This document shows positions 19,903 through 31,765 of a stretch of DNA of 64,000 bases, piece by piece; the stretch's first letter is position 1; the number at the start of each line of letters is the position of its first letter. The translations under genes were made by a program, and so were the position numbers. Source of the DNA: Andalucia godoyi (lineage: Eukaryota > Discoba > Jakobea > Jakobida > Andaluciidae). The stretch spans positions 186,001 through 250,000 of the forward strand of contig VRVR01000010.1 of assembly GCA_009859145.1 (NCBI GenBank). Reading direction: 5' to 3'. The notes beneath the pieces were generated by a model. It saw only the letters and a program-made list of their open reading frames with translations, ran no database searches and was not told where the DNA came from.

Positions 19903-21318
19903 TCAGAGTCTGAGAGGAGGAGATGAATCGGGGGTGGCAGAAAAAAGAATGTTCTTAACGACGCACTTCGACAAGACTGCGACATGCATGGGGCTCCAGT
20001 CCTCCCCGGCATCTCTATTGAGACCAAAAAGGCGATTTGCATCGTCAAGTTTTCGAAAGAGCGAGTGCACGGCGTCGAAACCAGTGCACATTTTGGAAGC
20101 GGCAACGGTCGGGCGAAGAAGACCGTCGGTGCAAACATCGTCTTTGGAAGAATGCAGATTAGGGCAGAGGATAAACAGACGATCTTGGATATGACGATGT
20201 CGAAAGCACTCCACGACAGCAGCACCAATATCATTGCCTGGGCTGACCATTTCTGCAGACCGGGAACATATGAGAATCAGGTGCGCTTCACGGAGCAACG
20301 GATGCCGAACGTACGAAAAGGATGCCAAGTCCTTGTGCCGCAACAGCACGTGTTTCTCATGGATAATAAAACGATCTGCCATTGCCTCCTTTAACAGATC
20401 CACAAGCCGGGAACAGCGCTCCAAGCCCCTCTCCACCGAGATCATCTGGTCTCCCAATATGCAGATGCTCACGTGTCGTTTTCCAACACCCGATATGTCG
20501 GTCAGCTTCGACGAAGACACCGACCGTGAGACAGAAGCATCCGTTCCAGGAGGAGGACAATAACCCACTGTCGGCTCCCCTTGCTTATGCATTTCAACAG
20601 CAGTCGTCTTGGCTTTGGAAGACAGCAGTAACGCATGAGCACTTGCGTTGTGATTTCGAGAATCATTGTTGTCGAAATCCGCACGTCTCGATGCTTGCTG
20701 AACGATGCCCAGGTCGGGAAGAGACGCCGAAACCGTGAGCTGCGACGAACTGGAGCTTCTGCGCCTAGCATGGTCTCTGTTGATCACCGTTGGCGCAGAC
20801 GTGTCGATCCGGACATGATGCTCATGAAGATGAGGATGTGGCCTGCTGTCGGTAGCACTGGACAACGAGCCCGATTCATCCGAGGAGACGATTGTAGAAA
20901 TGGACTCTTCCGATGGCGAGGCAGAAATACTGTCGGGATACCCTTGACTCAATGTCGATTTTGCTGCAGCATGCGTGAGCACAACGGAAAAGACAAACCG
21001 AACTGGAACACGATTGAACATATCATACAAGAACGGCATGTTGTTCCGGGTGCAATAGCTTTTGGCAGGGGGCCGAGGACATTGACCCTCGGTTGTCTTC
21101 TGTGGGTTCGCTGCGCTTCCTGCGCGTTTGGAAATCCCTGCTTCCTCTTCAGAGCTGTGTGGTGCGCCGAAAGGCTCCAAGACTCGAACGTCTTCCAGCT
21201 GGAGCGATACTTCCACGCTTGCATCCGCACCGAGTTTCTGATGTGCGAATTCACAGAGACCTTCGTAGCTTGGGTGCTCCAGCAGATCAACAGGAGACAA
21301 CTCACATAAGAACCGCAT
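19903..21318 (-). CDS. Hypothetical protein with Ser/His-rich centre and a Rossmann-like C-terminal domain
   Basis: 471 residues from the first ATG (21318) of a longer open frame. I do not recognise a family. Residues ~1-115 look folded (MRFLCELSPVDLLEH, FAHQKLGADASVEVSLQLEDV). Residues ~130-270 are Ser/His-rich and disordered. Residues ~300-440 form an apparent alpha/beta domain: RHVSICILGDQMISVERGL, HPLLREAHLILICSRS, DRLFILCPNL. Alternating hydrophobic strands and helices of this kind occur in TIR- or SEFIR-like and Rossmann domains, but no catalytic motif is clear. Antisense frames over 20635-21309 are shadows. The upstream open extension starts with TTG and was not used. Confidence 0.6.
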   Translation of the reverse strand: MRFLCELSPVDLLEHPSYEGLCEFAHQKLGADASVEVSLQLEDVRVLEPFGAPHSSEEEAGISKRAGSAANPQKTTEGQCPRPPAKSYCTRNNMPFLYDMFNRVPVRFVFSVVLTHAAAKSTLSQGYPDSISASPSEESISTIVSSDESGSLSSATDSRPHPHLHEHHVRIDTSAPTVINRDHARRRSSSSSQLTVSASLPDLGIVQQASRRADFDNNDSRNHNASAHALLLSSKAKTTAVEMHKQGEPTVGYCPPPGTDASVSRSVSSSKLTDISGVGKRHVSICILGDQMISVERGLERCSRLVDLLKEAMADRFIIHEKHVLLRHKDLASFSYVRHPLLREAHLILICSRSAEMVSPGNDIGAAVVECFRHRHIQDRLFILCPNLHSSKDDVCTDGLLRPTVAASKMCTGFDAVHSLFRKLDDANRLFGLNRDAGEDWSPMHVAVLSKCVVKNILFSATPDSSPPLRL

Positions 21319-23689
<2,371 letters not shown>

Positions 23690-23788
23690 ATTCGAAAGGG
23701 CTTCTTCTGCCTGTCTATCCGTCTGTCTGTCTTCTTTGTTCACGTTTTCCCTCTTCAACGTTGATAAGTTGTGTATCGTAAAAGCTGA

Positions 23789-25195
23789 CTATTCTGTTGT
23801 TGGTGCCTCGGTCTCAGAACGTTGGCTGTTCGTGGAGAGCAAAGACTGTGTTTCCATGTGAGCCTTGATAGACGAATACTCGGGACGCCGAATGAAAACG
23901 ATGGTGGATACCAACCCCGCAAAGCTCACAAGTCCGCAAATGTATAGCGTGACCTCAACCCCAATGGCGTCGAGCAAGATCTTGAAGGAAAATGACCCAA
24001 CAATCGCACCGACTTTCCCAGCAGCGGCGGCATACCCATGGTACGCGGTGCGATGCTGTGCAGAGAAAACCTGCGTTGGAATCAGATAGGTAGTGGCATT
24101 TGGACCGAAATTCGAAAAGAAAAACGACAGTCCGTACAGGGAGATGAAGAGGCTCATATTCGAAGAGACTGCGCTGTAGAAAAATCCCATTGCTAGATAG
24201 ATCAATGTCGTCAATGTGAACCCCATTATCTGCACAAGCACATACCCCATTCTGTCAACAAGCCACACGGAAGCCCAGTACCCAGGAAGTCCGATTGTGG
24301 AAATCAAAAATGTCCCTAAAGCAATTGCTTGCAGATCAGAGCGAGAAGGAGTTGATTCGTTGACGTCAAACACATCTTTCAGAATCACCGAAGAAAACAG
24401 AGCCGTGCCATAAAATGCAATGTCAAAAAAGAACCATGCAAGTGCACATCCCATCAGATTCAGAATCCTGCGAGATTCAAAAGCACGCTCTCGATTAACC
24501 AACGTTTGGTTCTCCGCAACGTCACGCTCTTCTGGTTCGGCGACCGCAGGGGGCAATGCACAAGCAACACGATCAGCAAGCACGGCATTTCTGGAGTCAT
24601 TTTCCGTGACGACTTTGTGTAGTTTCCACCGCATACGCACAAGGAAAAACGACGGGAGGAGAGCAACAACAAAAGCAATTCTCCAAACCGCATCCAAGGT
24701 CAGTTGCTGAATATACAACAGTGCAAGACAGACCAGCGGAGCGATTGTGTTACCCACTCCTTGCATGGAAAAGACTCCAACGACAGAGCGGCCTGGTCTT
24801 GGATTATCAGGTTTCAGAAAATCAGAAATGATACTGGCTGACAGAGGATACTCCATTCCAATGCCGAGACCGAGAATAAATCTCCAAATGGTGAGAATCC
24901 AATAGACAGATATATACCGGTTATGAAACGATGAGACTATTGCGATCATTGAGAATATAACAAGGGCAATGGAAAGCACAAACGACGCGCCTTTCCCGAT
25001 TTTCTTCGAAATCAAGCCACAAAAGAACTGGCCGAGCGTGGCGCCCACTAGAGTCGAAGCTGCCAAGCACGCAATTTCCAAATCTGTTGCTTCATACAAG
25101 TTGCTCAAAATCACGATGACGATGTTTATCAAAAACAGATCATAGCTATCGAGAACGAAGCCACACCCAACCACTACAAACATCCAGCGTTTCAT
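23789..25195 (-). CDS. Major facilitator transporter, phosphate:H+ symporter (PHS/Pho84) family
   Basis: 468 residues from the first in-frame ATG (25195). It is a 12-helix plasma-membrane importer by family; Pho84-type proteins take up inorganic phosphate with protons. Family signatures are clear: FVLDSYDLFLINIV in helix 1, LGLGIGMEYPLSASIISDF in helix 4, and SNFGPNATTYLIPTQVFSAQ followed by YHGYAAAAGKVGAIVG in helices 10-11. A charged central loop (PAVAEPEERDVAENQ) separates the two halves. The frame stays open upstream to 25450, but that part starts with a non-ATG codon and comes from pyrimidine-rich sequence, so I treat it as leader. A GTATGG and a TTAG in the leader (about 25330-25230) could mark a 5' intron and an unseen short first exon. 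Substrate is inferred from family. Confidence 0.87.
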   Translation of the reverse strand: MKRWMFVVVGCGFVLDSYDLFLINIVIVILSNLYEATDLEIACLAASTLVGATLGQFFCGLISKKIGKGASFVLSIALVIFSMIAIVSSFHNRYISVYWILTIWRFILGLGIGMEYPLSASIISDFLKPDNPRPGRSVVGVFSMQGVGNTIAPLVCLALLYIQQLTLDAVWRIAFVVALLPSFFLVRMRWKLHKVVTENDSRNAVLADRVACALPPAVAEPEERDVAENQTLVNRERAFESRRILNLMGCALAWFFFDIAFYGTALFSSVILKDVFDVNESTPSRSDLQAIALGTFLISTIGLPGYWASVWLVDRMGYVLVQIMGFTLTTLIYLAMGFFYSAVSSNMSLFISLYGLSFFFSNFGPNATTYLIPTQVFSAQHRTAYHGYAAAAGKVGAIVGSFSFKILLDAIGVEVTLYICGLVSFAGLVSTIVFIRRPEYSSIKAHMETQSLLSTNSQRSETEAPTTE

Positions 25196-25505
25196 TTTCC
25201 AGAGAAAATGGGATTTGTGGGAGTACGCTAATTTGTGTGATGTGCCAAATGCCGATTGAGAATAAATGGGGAGGGAGAGAACGGGAGAAAGAACGAAAGA
25301 AAAATAGAAAGATAGAAAGCGAAGACGAAAGAAAACAACAATCCATACCCTTTTTCGCGGAGGGAAAATTCCCTCTCCCTTCCTCCTCCTCGACGCACTC
25401 TGCGCAGCGTGACAATGCAACGGAGAAGAAAAATAATAGAGTGATCCCAAGTGCGCGAGAACAGTGGGGGAAACAGTCTAAAGGCAAGCGTTTAAGGTAG
25501 AATAA

Positions 25506-28229
25506 TTATGGGTCTGAAAAGGTTTCGTTCAAAGAGAGAAACGGTGTCAGGGAATTCTCCAGCAGTGGGACAACAGAAGTCCGAAGCACACGCTGCAATC
25601 CGGTGGAAATATTGGGATCCTCGGATTTCTGTCGAGCCTTGGTCAGCACGTTCGACGCGGTTGCTCCAAAATGATGAGCCAGAACCTCGGACATCCCCTG
25701 TTGCAATATAGGCCTGCTCATTGCAACTTGCGAATAGTATCTCAGGCTCAGCAAGTACGCATTTTCATTGAATTCCCTGGATCGCAGTCTTCCAATGTCA
25801 GTTCCTTGGAATCTGTCATAGCCGGCTTCCAGAAAATACGGTTCCTGCACAAGAAGCAGAGATTGAAGGGAAACAACGAGCTGTAGGATGGTCGAAACCG
25901 CGGGACTCCACGACTCGCAAGTGGAGGCGGAATGCCAAGTACCGAGGAGTGACAGGCAGACGGTGCCATCCGTGTACAAATTTGGATGCAGTTTCGAAGA
26001 TATCAATGACACAAACTGGAGGCGAGGTGGTTCGTTCGGATAGGAAGCAGAAAACTGTAGATCAAACATGAAGGGAACGTCTTCATACGGGGTATCGGGA
26101 GTCCCAACGATGATAAAACTCATAAGATCGAGACGCTCTTCGTACACAAAGCAGTGAATTCCTTGGGACGGAAGAATGGAAGTTCGCAGCACGTTCCATT
26201 CGTGTTGGATTCTTCGAAGCATGCGTGCCGACATTCCAGAAGAGGATTCTTCGATGAACTTGTGACTTGGTGCAGGACGCGGAAGAACATGAAAAACCGG
26301 AGATAATGCGTCTTTGGCAACAGAACTGGAGCTCGGATTCGAAGGGGCTGATTCCGCATCATTAGCGCTCCCTGCAGTCACGGACAACGTGGAAACTCTC
26401 ACCTCCAAGCCTGCCGATGCATCTTCAGTTCGAGAAAAGTCCTGAATTCGCCCGTGATCACCTGATTCTTCAGAAATCCCCGCCTGCAGTTTTTTCTCTT
26501 CTTCCTCTCCTTGATGCTCTTCCCCTTCCTCCTCCTCTCCAGAGTCGTCTTCGTACTCGTCTTCGTCCTCCTCTTCTTCGTCATTTTCAGGTTCCAAATC
26601 AGTGCCCAGTCCCAAAATGACAAGTTCAGAAGGCCGAAGATCCCACTCAGAGCCGTCTTGGAACACAACAGAAACAAAACCATCTCTCCGCAACTTAATA
26701 ACACGACCAAGCTTTCGATCCTGTGCATAGAAAACCGCATCGCCAATACGCATTTCCCACAACGGGTGGTTCTGGACGTCGTAAACTGGGACTTCTTCTG
26801 CATCCTCAATGCCCACCTGCTCCTCTCCATCTTTGCAAACATATCCCAGCTTGCACATTTTGCGGTCCACGTCAACACTCAAGACAACACGAGCGGAGGA
26901 ACTGAAGTCTCCTGCAGCTCCGGACACAGCCAGTAAGGAATTCAACACAGCTGCTTGAACATCTTCATCGAATTCGGCATCTGGATTCGACAACAGGGTC
27001 CTTGCCCGTTCAACATAGAAGCGGACGACAGCCGGAATCATTTCGGGTTGCCCTGCATAATTCTGGAAAGAACTCACCGCCCGCTGCATGAAATGAGTGA
27101 TGAGATCTTCGTCACTGAGCTCCATCGTCGATTGGATAGCCTCGCACTTGTCAGTCGGTAGTACAATGTCAAATGGAAACAGATCGTGGTCTTCGACATT
27201 TTGCACGGAAACGAGATCGATCGAGGGGATGTAACCCTCTGATTCAACACCTGACTGCCACAGTACCTTGCACAGGCACCGAATTTTGCAAACACGACCA
27301 ACAATAACGTCTCCCGTTGTGTCGAACGGCCACCAGATCGTGTAGACATCAAGTGACCTACGCAGTGCTCTCCCTTGGCCCTTTTCCAGATTGCCCCAAT
27401 CAGATACTGTCTCGGCATCTTCGGTAATCAGGCTCCTAGATATCTTCAGATAATCGGAGAGTTGGAATTCCGTCGGATCAAACACCGGAATCATTGTAAT
27501 GTCCGTCGGATCCACATCCTCCCAAGGATCTTCTTGATTCCGTTCAAAAGACGGTCCTGAAAACCACATAACAGCAGCACTTGCAAGACGCTTTCCAACA
27601 ATAACAGCCCATTGGTCAACATGTTCCTCCTTAAAAGACCCCGCAACATAGTTTTCAGGCGCGAGCAACTCCCTCCCAATCTCTCCAAACTTAACGCGAG
27701 ACCCTACGGTTGCTCTCGAATCTCTGATTTCAGAAAACATTTCAGGTGACGCATCCTCGACTGTGACCATTGAAGCGTCTTGGGGAAAGAAAACCTGCAC
27801 ATCATGTTGCAGTCCCTGAATTCTGCCCACGCTTCCGTTTGACACATGTTCCACAAATGCGCCATAGTCAAGGTGCGTGATATGTGAACAGTGTCGCGTG
27901 TCTACATTGTTCAACAGCACTTCCCCGCTTCGAGGATCGACCAGGTCAACATACATTCGAACGTCCTGCACTATTCCAAGCTCGCCACGTTGATCTCCGA
28001 CACGATACGCTACGTCACCTGGACATAAACAACGGTCAATAAGCTCAATGTCGCCAAGTGGAACAACAAGCGGATCCACTTCCTGGTCGGGAAAAACCAG
28101 AACTGAGCCTTCTGGGACATAGTACTGTTCTTCGTCCGAGACAAACGGGCTATACAACGACGTCACAATTCCAACCTTGTCCCTGCTCTTGATACGGACC
28201 ACATCCTCTGGATGCAACTCCATACTCAT
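25506..28229 (-). CDS. UBE2O: UBE2O-like giant ubiquitin-conjugating enzyme (E2/E3 hybrid)
   Basis: 907 residues from ATG at 28229; the slightly longer frame begins with GTG. UBE2O and plant UBC23/24-type proteins join large N-terminal substrate-binding regions to an E2 domain and ubiquitinate substrates without a separate E3. The N-terminal ~550 residues contain several small beta (SH3-like) modules, for example EDVVRIKSRDKVGIV, GDVAYRVGDQRGELGIV, GSVGRIQGL and GDAVFYAQDRKLGRVI. A run of Asp/Glu (EENDEEEEDEDEYEDD) follows near residue 565. The UBC fold lies at ~680-850: RRIQHEWNVL, GTPDTPYEDVPFMFDLQF, YPNEPPRLQFV, then DGTVCLSLLGTWH with catalytic Cys758. It was described in animals for ribosomal-protein and orphan-subunit turnover. 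Confidence 0.9.
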   Translation of the reverse strand: MSMELHPEDVVRIKSRDKVGIVTSLYSPFVSDEEQYYVPEGSVLVFPDQEVDPLVVPLGDIELIDRCLCPGDVAYRVGDQRGELGIVQDVRMYVDLVDPRSGEVLLNNVDTRHCSHITHLDYGAFVEHVSNGSVGRIQGLQHDVQVFFPQDASMVTVEDASPEMFSEIRDSRATVGSRVKFGEIGRELLAPENYVAGSFKEEHVDQWAVIVGKRLASAAVMWFSGPSFERNQEDPWEDVDPTDITMIPVFDPTEFQLSDYLKISRSLITEDAETVSDWGNLEKGQGRALRRSLDVYTIWWPFDTTGDVIVGRVCKIRCLCKVLWQSGVESEGYIPSIDLVSVQNVEDHDLFPFDIVLPTDKCEAIQSTMELSDEDLITHFMQRAVSSFQNYAGQPEMIPAVVRFYVERARTLLSNPDAEFDEDVQAAVLNSLLAVSGAAGDFSSSARVVLSVDVDRKMCKLGYVCKDGEEQVGIEDAEEVPVYDVQNHPLWEMRIGDAVFYAQDRKLGRVIKLRRDGFVSVVFQDGSEWDLRPSELVILGLGTDLEPENDEEEEDEDEYEDDSGEEEEGEEHQGEEEEKKLQAGISEESGDHGRIQDFSRTEDASAGLEVRVSTLSVTAGSANDAESAPSNPSSSSVAKDALSPVFHVLPRPAPSHKFIEESSSGMSARMLRRIQHEWNVLRTSILPSQGIHCFVYEERLDLMSFIIVGTPDTPYEDVPFMFDLQFSASYPNEPPRLQFVSLISSKLHPNLYTDGTVCLSLLGTWHSASTCESWSPAVSTILQLVVSLQSLLLVQEPYFLEAGYDRFQGTDIGRLRSREFNENAYLLSLRYYSQVAMSRPILQQGMSEVLAHHFGATASNVLTKARQKSEDPNISTGLQRVLRTSVVPLLENSLTPFLSLNETFSDP

Positions 28230-28527
28230 TAGTAATGCGTCAAATGACACTCGCCAAAGTTCAGATAACAGCGCCTCTCATGGAAGAAAACATGGCTGTG
28301 GAAACAAGACGAGCCAAAGAAGAGGAAAGGCATCCCCGATACGCGCGTAATCATCGCTGAAATGACGCTAGCGGATGCATCAAGTTCGCAAATGCCCGAC
28401 AGCCTTCCCCGCGACGACAGTCGATTCCGAAGGCGACTTCCAAGCGCGCGCAAAAGAAAAGGCTCTTTCGTGCGTTTTAATGGTCACTTTCGATTTTCGT
28501 CTTCAGCAGACAGAAAGTGTATGATGG

Positions 28528-30114
28528 ATGATCGATGACAATGAGTACGTTTCGAAACACACTCTTTGTTCTTGGATTGAATCCGTTTGCGAGCAGTTGA
28601 AATTGGGCGATGCGTCTGCAACTATTAAATTGGACCGGTGGACGGATGCCGTGTATTTTTACTCGATCAGGAATTCGTACTTTTGGGCGCATTTCGTGGC
28701 ACAACGGTTTCTTATTCGTCTAGCAGATTTGAACGATGACGCGATGCAGGAACTTGGCGACGTTACGTTCCAAAGGCTGGTCATCGTCATGTGCCGGTTT
28801 CCTTGCGCTCTGTACGGTTCCTCTCATTTTCAATGCGTTTCTCGGGTATGGAAGCATTTCAAGCGTGTTGCGCTGGTTGTTGATCTCACTAGGTACCATA
28901 AGCTACGTATTGCATTCCATTTGGTATTGCATCATGTTTCAATGTTGGCGAATCCGAAAGCAGTCGAACTTTCATTTGAGGGCGGTGCGAGCGATAGGAA
29001 GTACATCGATGTCCTGCGGTACAGTTGGGATCCTGTTCTTTTGGGTCGTGTATTGCGAGGGCTGATTGGGAATCCCGTAGCGTGCAAACACTATTGTCAA
29101 ACGCTTCCGTGGTTTGGGACGTCCCTGGGCATCAAAATTGGATGCTGCTGGGCGTTTGGAAATGAATCGGAGAAATGGAGACTGAAAGCCACAGAAGGGC
29201 TGTGGATGCTGTTGCAATATTGCGGCGCTCCGGAAAACATGCCATTTTCGTTTTCAGTTTCGCTGACTAAGCGGTTGCATTGTCTGTTTCTGGAAGCAGG
29301 GGACGTTGACGAGGCACTCACTCTGATCTCTTGGCTCGGCAAAGCGCCGCTGCCGGACAAGCTTCTCAGCTACCTCGCCCAGATTCTGATGCTGGGCATT
29401 TTCGGAAGACTGCACTCTATACCAGGCAGTCGATTCCAGGAGACTGCACATGCTGTCCTCAGCATTCTTGGACGTATTGCAAACCAAACTGCTGATGCAT
29501 TTGTTGCTCGCGTAGTGTTTGATCCACCTTTGACGTTGCGCGACATTGACGTCCCGTCCAGTGCGTCAATCCTCGTTTCTGGAAAAGGAAGCAAACCGAA
29601 AACCGCTACAGCGCGCCGTACGAAAGTCCCCAGTCTTGTTTCCCTGGCATTTTCCTCGAATACGTCCTTGTTGTCCGCGAAACAAGCAAAGAAACCACGA
29701 ATCAAGGTTCGGGTGCGGACGATGGAGTATTTCTTTTCCTTTTGTTTTCTGGCAGTGCATACGCACTCCGAGTACTATTCCGAGTTCGCCCAGTGGAAAG
29801 AGCGACTGATTCGATGGGTTCCAGAACACATTTCTCGAACGCTTTTGCCGTTCTCGCTGAATCGCTGCCGCGAACTTGGCGGTGCTGCAAGATTAGAGAA
29901 TTTGCGTGCTGCACGATTTGCAGCGTCTTTTCCAACATTCGCGTTGTCGTGCTCCCGTCATGGAACACTGCGGCACAGAGTTTGTAGCTCCGCAGCTCAG
30001 CTTGCTAGGTTTCTCGTTGAGTGCAAGTCCGTGGAAGATGCGTCAGATTTACTTGGTCGAGGGTTTCTTGGCTTCTTGCAGTCCTATTTGGTTAACGTGT
30101 TGTTGAGAGAATGA
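28528..30114 (+). CDS. Hypothetical mostly helical protein
   Basis: 528 residues from ATG at 28528. No family recognised. Most of residues 40-330 consist of amphipathic helices rich in Leu, Trp and Cys (RLVIVMCRFPCALYG, RIAFHLVLHHVSML, LISWLGKAPLPDKLLSYLA), reminiscent of HEAT or TPR-type solenoids without a clear repeat. Residues ~345-395 are a basic linker (KGSKPKTATARRTKVP). Near 29706-29752 the DNA turns T-rich and ends TTCTGGCAG, giving the odd run EYFFSFCFLAVH; this resembles an unspliced intron, but no GTATG donor precedes it and the frame stays open, so I left it unspliced. It diverges from the UBE2O-like gene across 298 bp. Confidence 0.6.
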   Translation: MIDDNEYVSKHTLCSWIESVCEQLKLGDASATIKLDRWTDAVYFYSIRNSYFWAHFVAQRFLIRLADLNDDAMQELGDVTFQRLVIVMCRFPCALYGSSHFQCVSRVWKHFKRVALVVDLTRYHKLRIAFHLVLHHVSMLANPKAVELSFEGGASDRKYIDVLRYSWDPVLLGRVLRGLIGNPVACKHYCQTLPWFGTSLGIKIGCCWAFGNESEKWRLKATEGLWMLLQYCGAPENMPFSFSVSLTKRLHCLFLEAGDVDEALTLISWLGKAPLPDKLLSYLAQILMLGIFGRLHSIPGSRFQETAHAVLSILGRIANQTADAFVARVVFDPPLTLRDIDVPSSASILVSGKGSKPKTATARRTKVPSLVSLAFSSNTSLLSAKQAKKPRIKVRVRTMEYFFSFCFLAVHTHSEYYSEFAQWKERLIRWVPEHISRTLLPFSLNRCRELGGAARLENLRAARFAASFPTFALSCSRHGTLRHRVCSSAAQLARFLVECKSVEDASDLLGRGFLGFLQSYLVNVLLRE

Positions 30115-30138
30115 AATGAAGCATCGGTCCTGCACGCG

Positions 30139-30174
30139 TTTTTTGTTTGTTTGTTTGTTTGTTTGCTTGTTTGT
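30139..30174. repeat. (TTTG)n microsatellite
   Basis: About eight TTTG units with one TTGC interruption, in the 80-bp gap between the convergent 28528 gene and the YFH7-like gene. Confidence 0.85.
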
Positions 30175-30194
30175 TTTTTTTGCTGACAAAAAGT

Positions 30195-30967
30195 TTACAT
30201 AGTTGGATGATGCAGAGATTGGTCAAATGGCCACGGAATAATTCGAGATGCGTGCTTTCTGCACTCAATGTTGACTAGTTCACCGTTCTGTCGGTCGTTG
30301 CCGTTGATTCTTTCCATGGCGTGAGTCATGCTGTCTGCAACCCCTGTCTCAACGTGGCGATGCGCCAGTCGAGTCATCGATTCTTCTAAATCTGCATCCA
30401 GAAACCATTTTTGGTCCAGGAACGAGGAAACTTTCTTGAATCCGGCGTCCGAGTCCAGGTAGAGATACAGTCCTTCAAATACCACAATCGAATGACTGGT
30501 CTGTGCATCCACACAAATCGCATGCGGTCGAGGGTCTTTCGCCGCATGATCAAAATCCGGAAACGAGAACTTCCCAGTTTCCTTCAACTTGTGGATATCT
30601 CTGGCAAATGACTCGGAATCAAAGGTAAACGGTGCCCCTCTTCGACGAAATGCTTCCTGCGGGTCAGGAAACATTTCAAGTTCGGTCCTGTAATAGTGGT
30701 ATCCATCCATGGGGACGTGTGCGCATCTCTAATTAGGAAGGGAAAATGAGACGCGGTAAATTCATAACCACAATTCACAGCATGCATTCCGCCGCAAGAA
30801 ACGAAAACAGAAAAACTGCATACTTTCACGTGTGTTGCAAGGTACTGTGCAGCAGAAGACTTGCCAGATCCTGGAACTCCGCAAATGCCGACACAATACA
30901 ATTCACCACGAGGCACGGATTTGCCGATCTCATTCAGTTCGGCAGCGAGGGATTCCAGTATCGTCAT
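30195..30967 (-). CDS. YFH7-like P-loop kinase of the uridine kinase/phosphoribulokinase superfamily
   Basis: Two exons, 30967-30824 and 30728-30195, give 225 residues; the 95-bp intron starts GTATGC and ends CTAATTAG, joining ATHVK to RCAHVPMDGYHYYR. It is a small-molecule kinase by fold; yeast YFH7 and its bacterial relatives have no settled substrate. Walker A is GVPGSGKSS at residues ~31-38. The PMDGYHYY motif and RRGAPFTFDSESFARDI are typical of the YFH7/FrcK group rather than of true uridine kinases. FEGLYLYLD precedes the lid region, where RLAHRHVETG supplies arginines. It lies head-to-head with tRNA isopentenyltransferase, with repeat family 1 between them. Confidence 0.85.
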
Positions 30968-30984
30968 CCGTCCAACGGCTGATC

Positions 30985-31592
30985 GTTTTGTGCATCAATA
31001 TTGAACATCAAACAAGCAACATCATACCGGACGTTTTGCTTATCCAACCCCTGTGGGGACGCGAAGTTCTTACCGTAGTCAAGTCAAGAATTTCTTTCAT
31101 TCATCTCTTTTTTCTTTTCTTTCTATTATTCCTTCTGCTTGTGTTTAATAATCGAACCCTCAATCAGCACCTTTCATCAGAGACAAAACATCTCATGGTT
31201 CCAAAGAGGGATCTTCCCAATAAGCTCAAACCGGCCGTGCCCGAAGACACCGAGAACCATGAAATCCGCTGATCTCCTCTCGTCGCAACTTGCTGAGCAA
31301 GCGGATGATCAACAAATCACGACGATGTGATCGATTTGCGTTCGGAATGCGTTTTCAAGTCAGAGAACAAGAAGGAGCAATGACAAATGCGTCGTTCGCC
31401 GACCACATTCTGTTTCCTTCAACGTTCATCTTTTGAATGTTGAATCAATTGGTGAATATGTTTGCTGCGATAACCCTTTGACTGCACTGAAAAGTTGGTG
31501 CTCGCGCCACAACTAAAAGCAAAGCACATGCGGCGGCTTTGGATCCTGTCGCTTAGCTGATGGTCAATAATGATTCATATTTTGGCGAGCGG
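30985..31592. repeat. Dispersed repeat family 1, long copy
   Basis: Carries the same left (30985-31106) and right (about 31476-31592) blocks as 12424-12737, including TACCGTAGTCAAGTC, CTTTTGACTGCACTGAA and AATAATGATTCATATTTTGG. Between them are about 300-370 bp absent from the short copy. No coding frame, terminal inverted repeat or tRNA-like fold is evident. It occupies most of the divergent gap between the YFH7-like kinase and tRNA isopentenyltransferase. Confidence 0.7.
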
Positions 31593-31765
31593 TCAGCTTG
31601 TCCCATCAGGAACAAGTTCCTCTGGTTTACCTGTACCCACTCTGTCGACGATTGTCAACAAGCAGCGGTCGATCTTACAAGCATGGGACGTGCAAAAAAC
31701 GTTAATCGACCGGGCCTTCTTTGTTTTGTTATATAACATGTTGCCTTTGTTTCGTTCTTTCTCCG

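Noticed and set aside
20635-21309. 224-codon plus-strand frame
   Set aside because: It is antisense to the longer 19903-21318 gene and has Arg/Cys-rich shadow composition.
25196-25450. N-terminal extension of the phosphate transporter
   Set aside because: It has no ATG, starts with TTG, and its Phe/Ser/Leu-rich text reflects a pyrimidine-rich leader.
29706-29752. Possible intron in the 28528 gene
   Set aside because: T-rich sequence and CTGGCAG look like an acceptor, but no GTATG donor in phase precedes it and the frame stays open.
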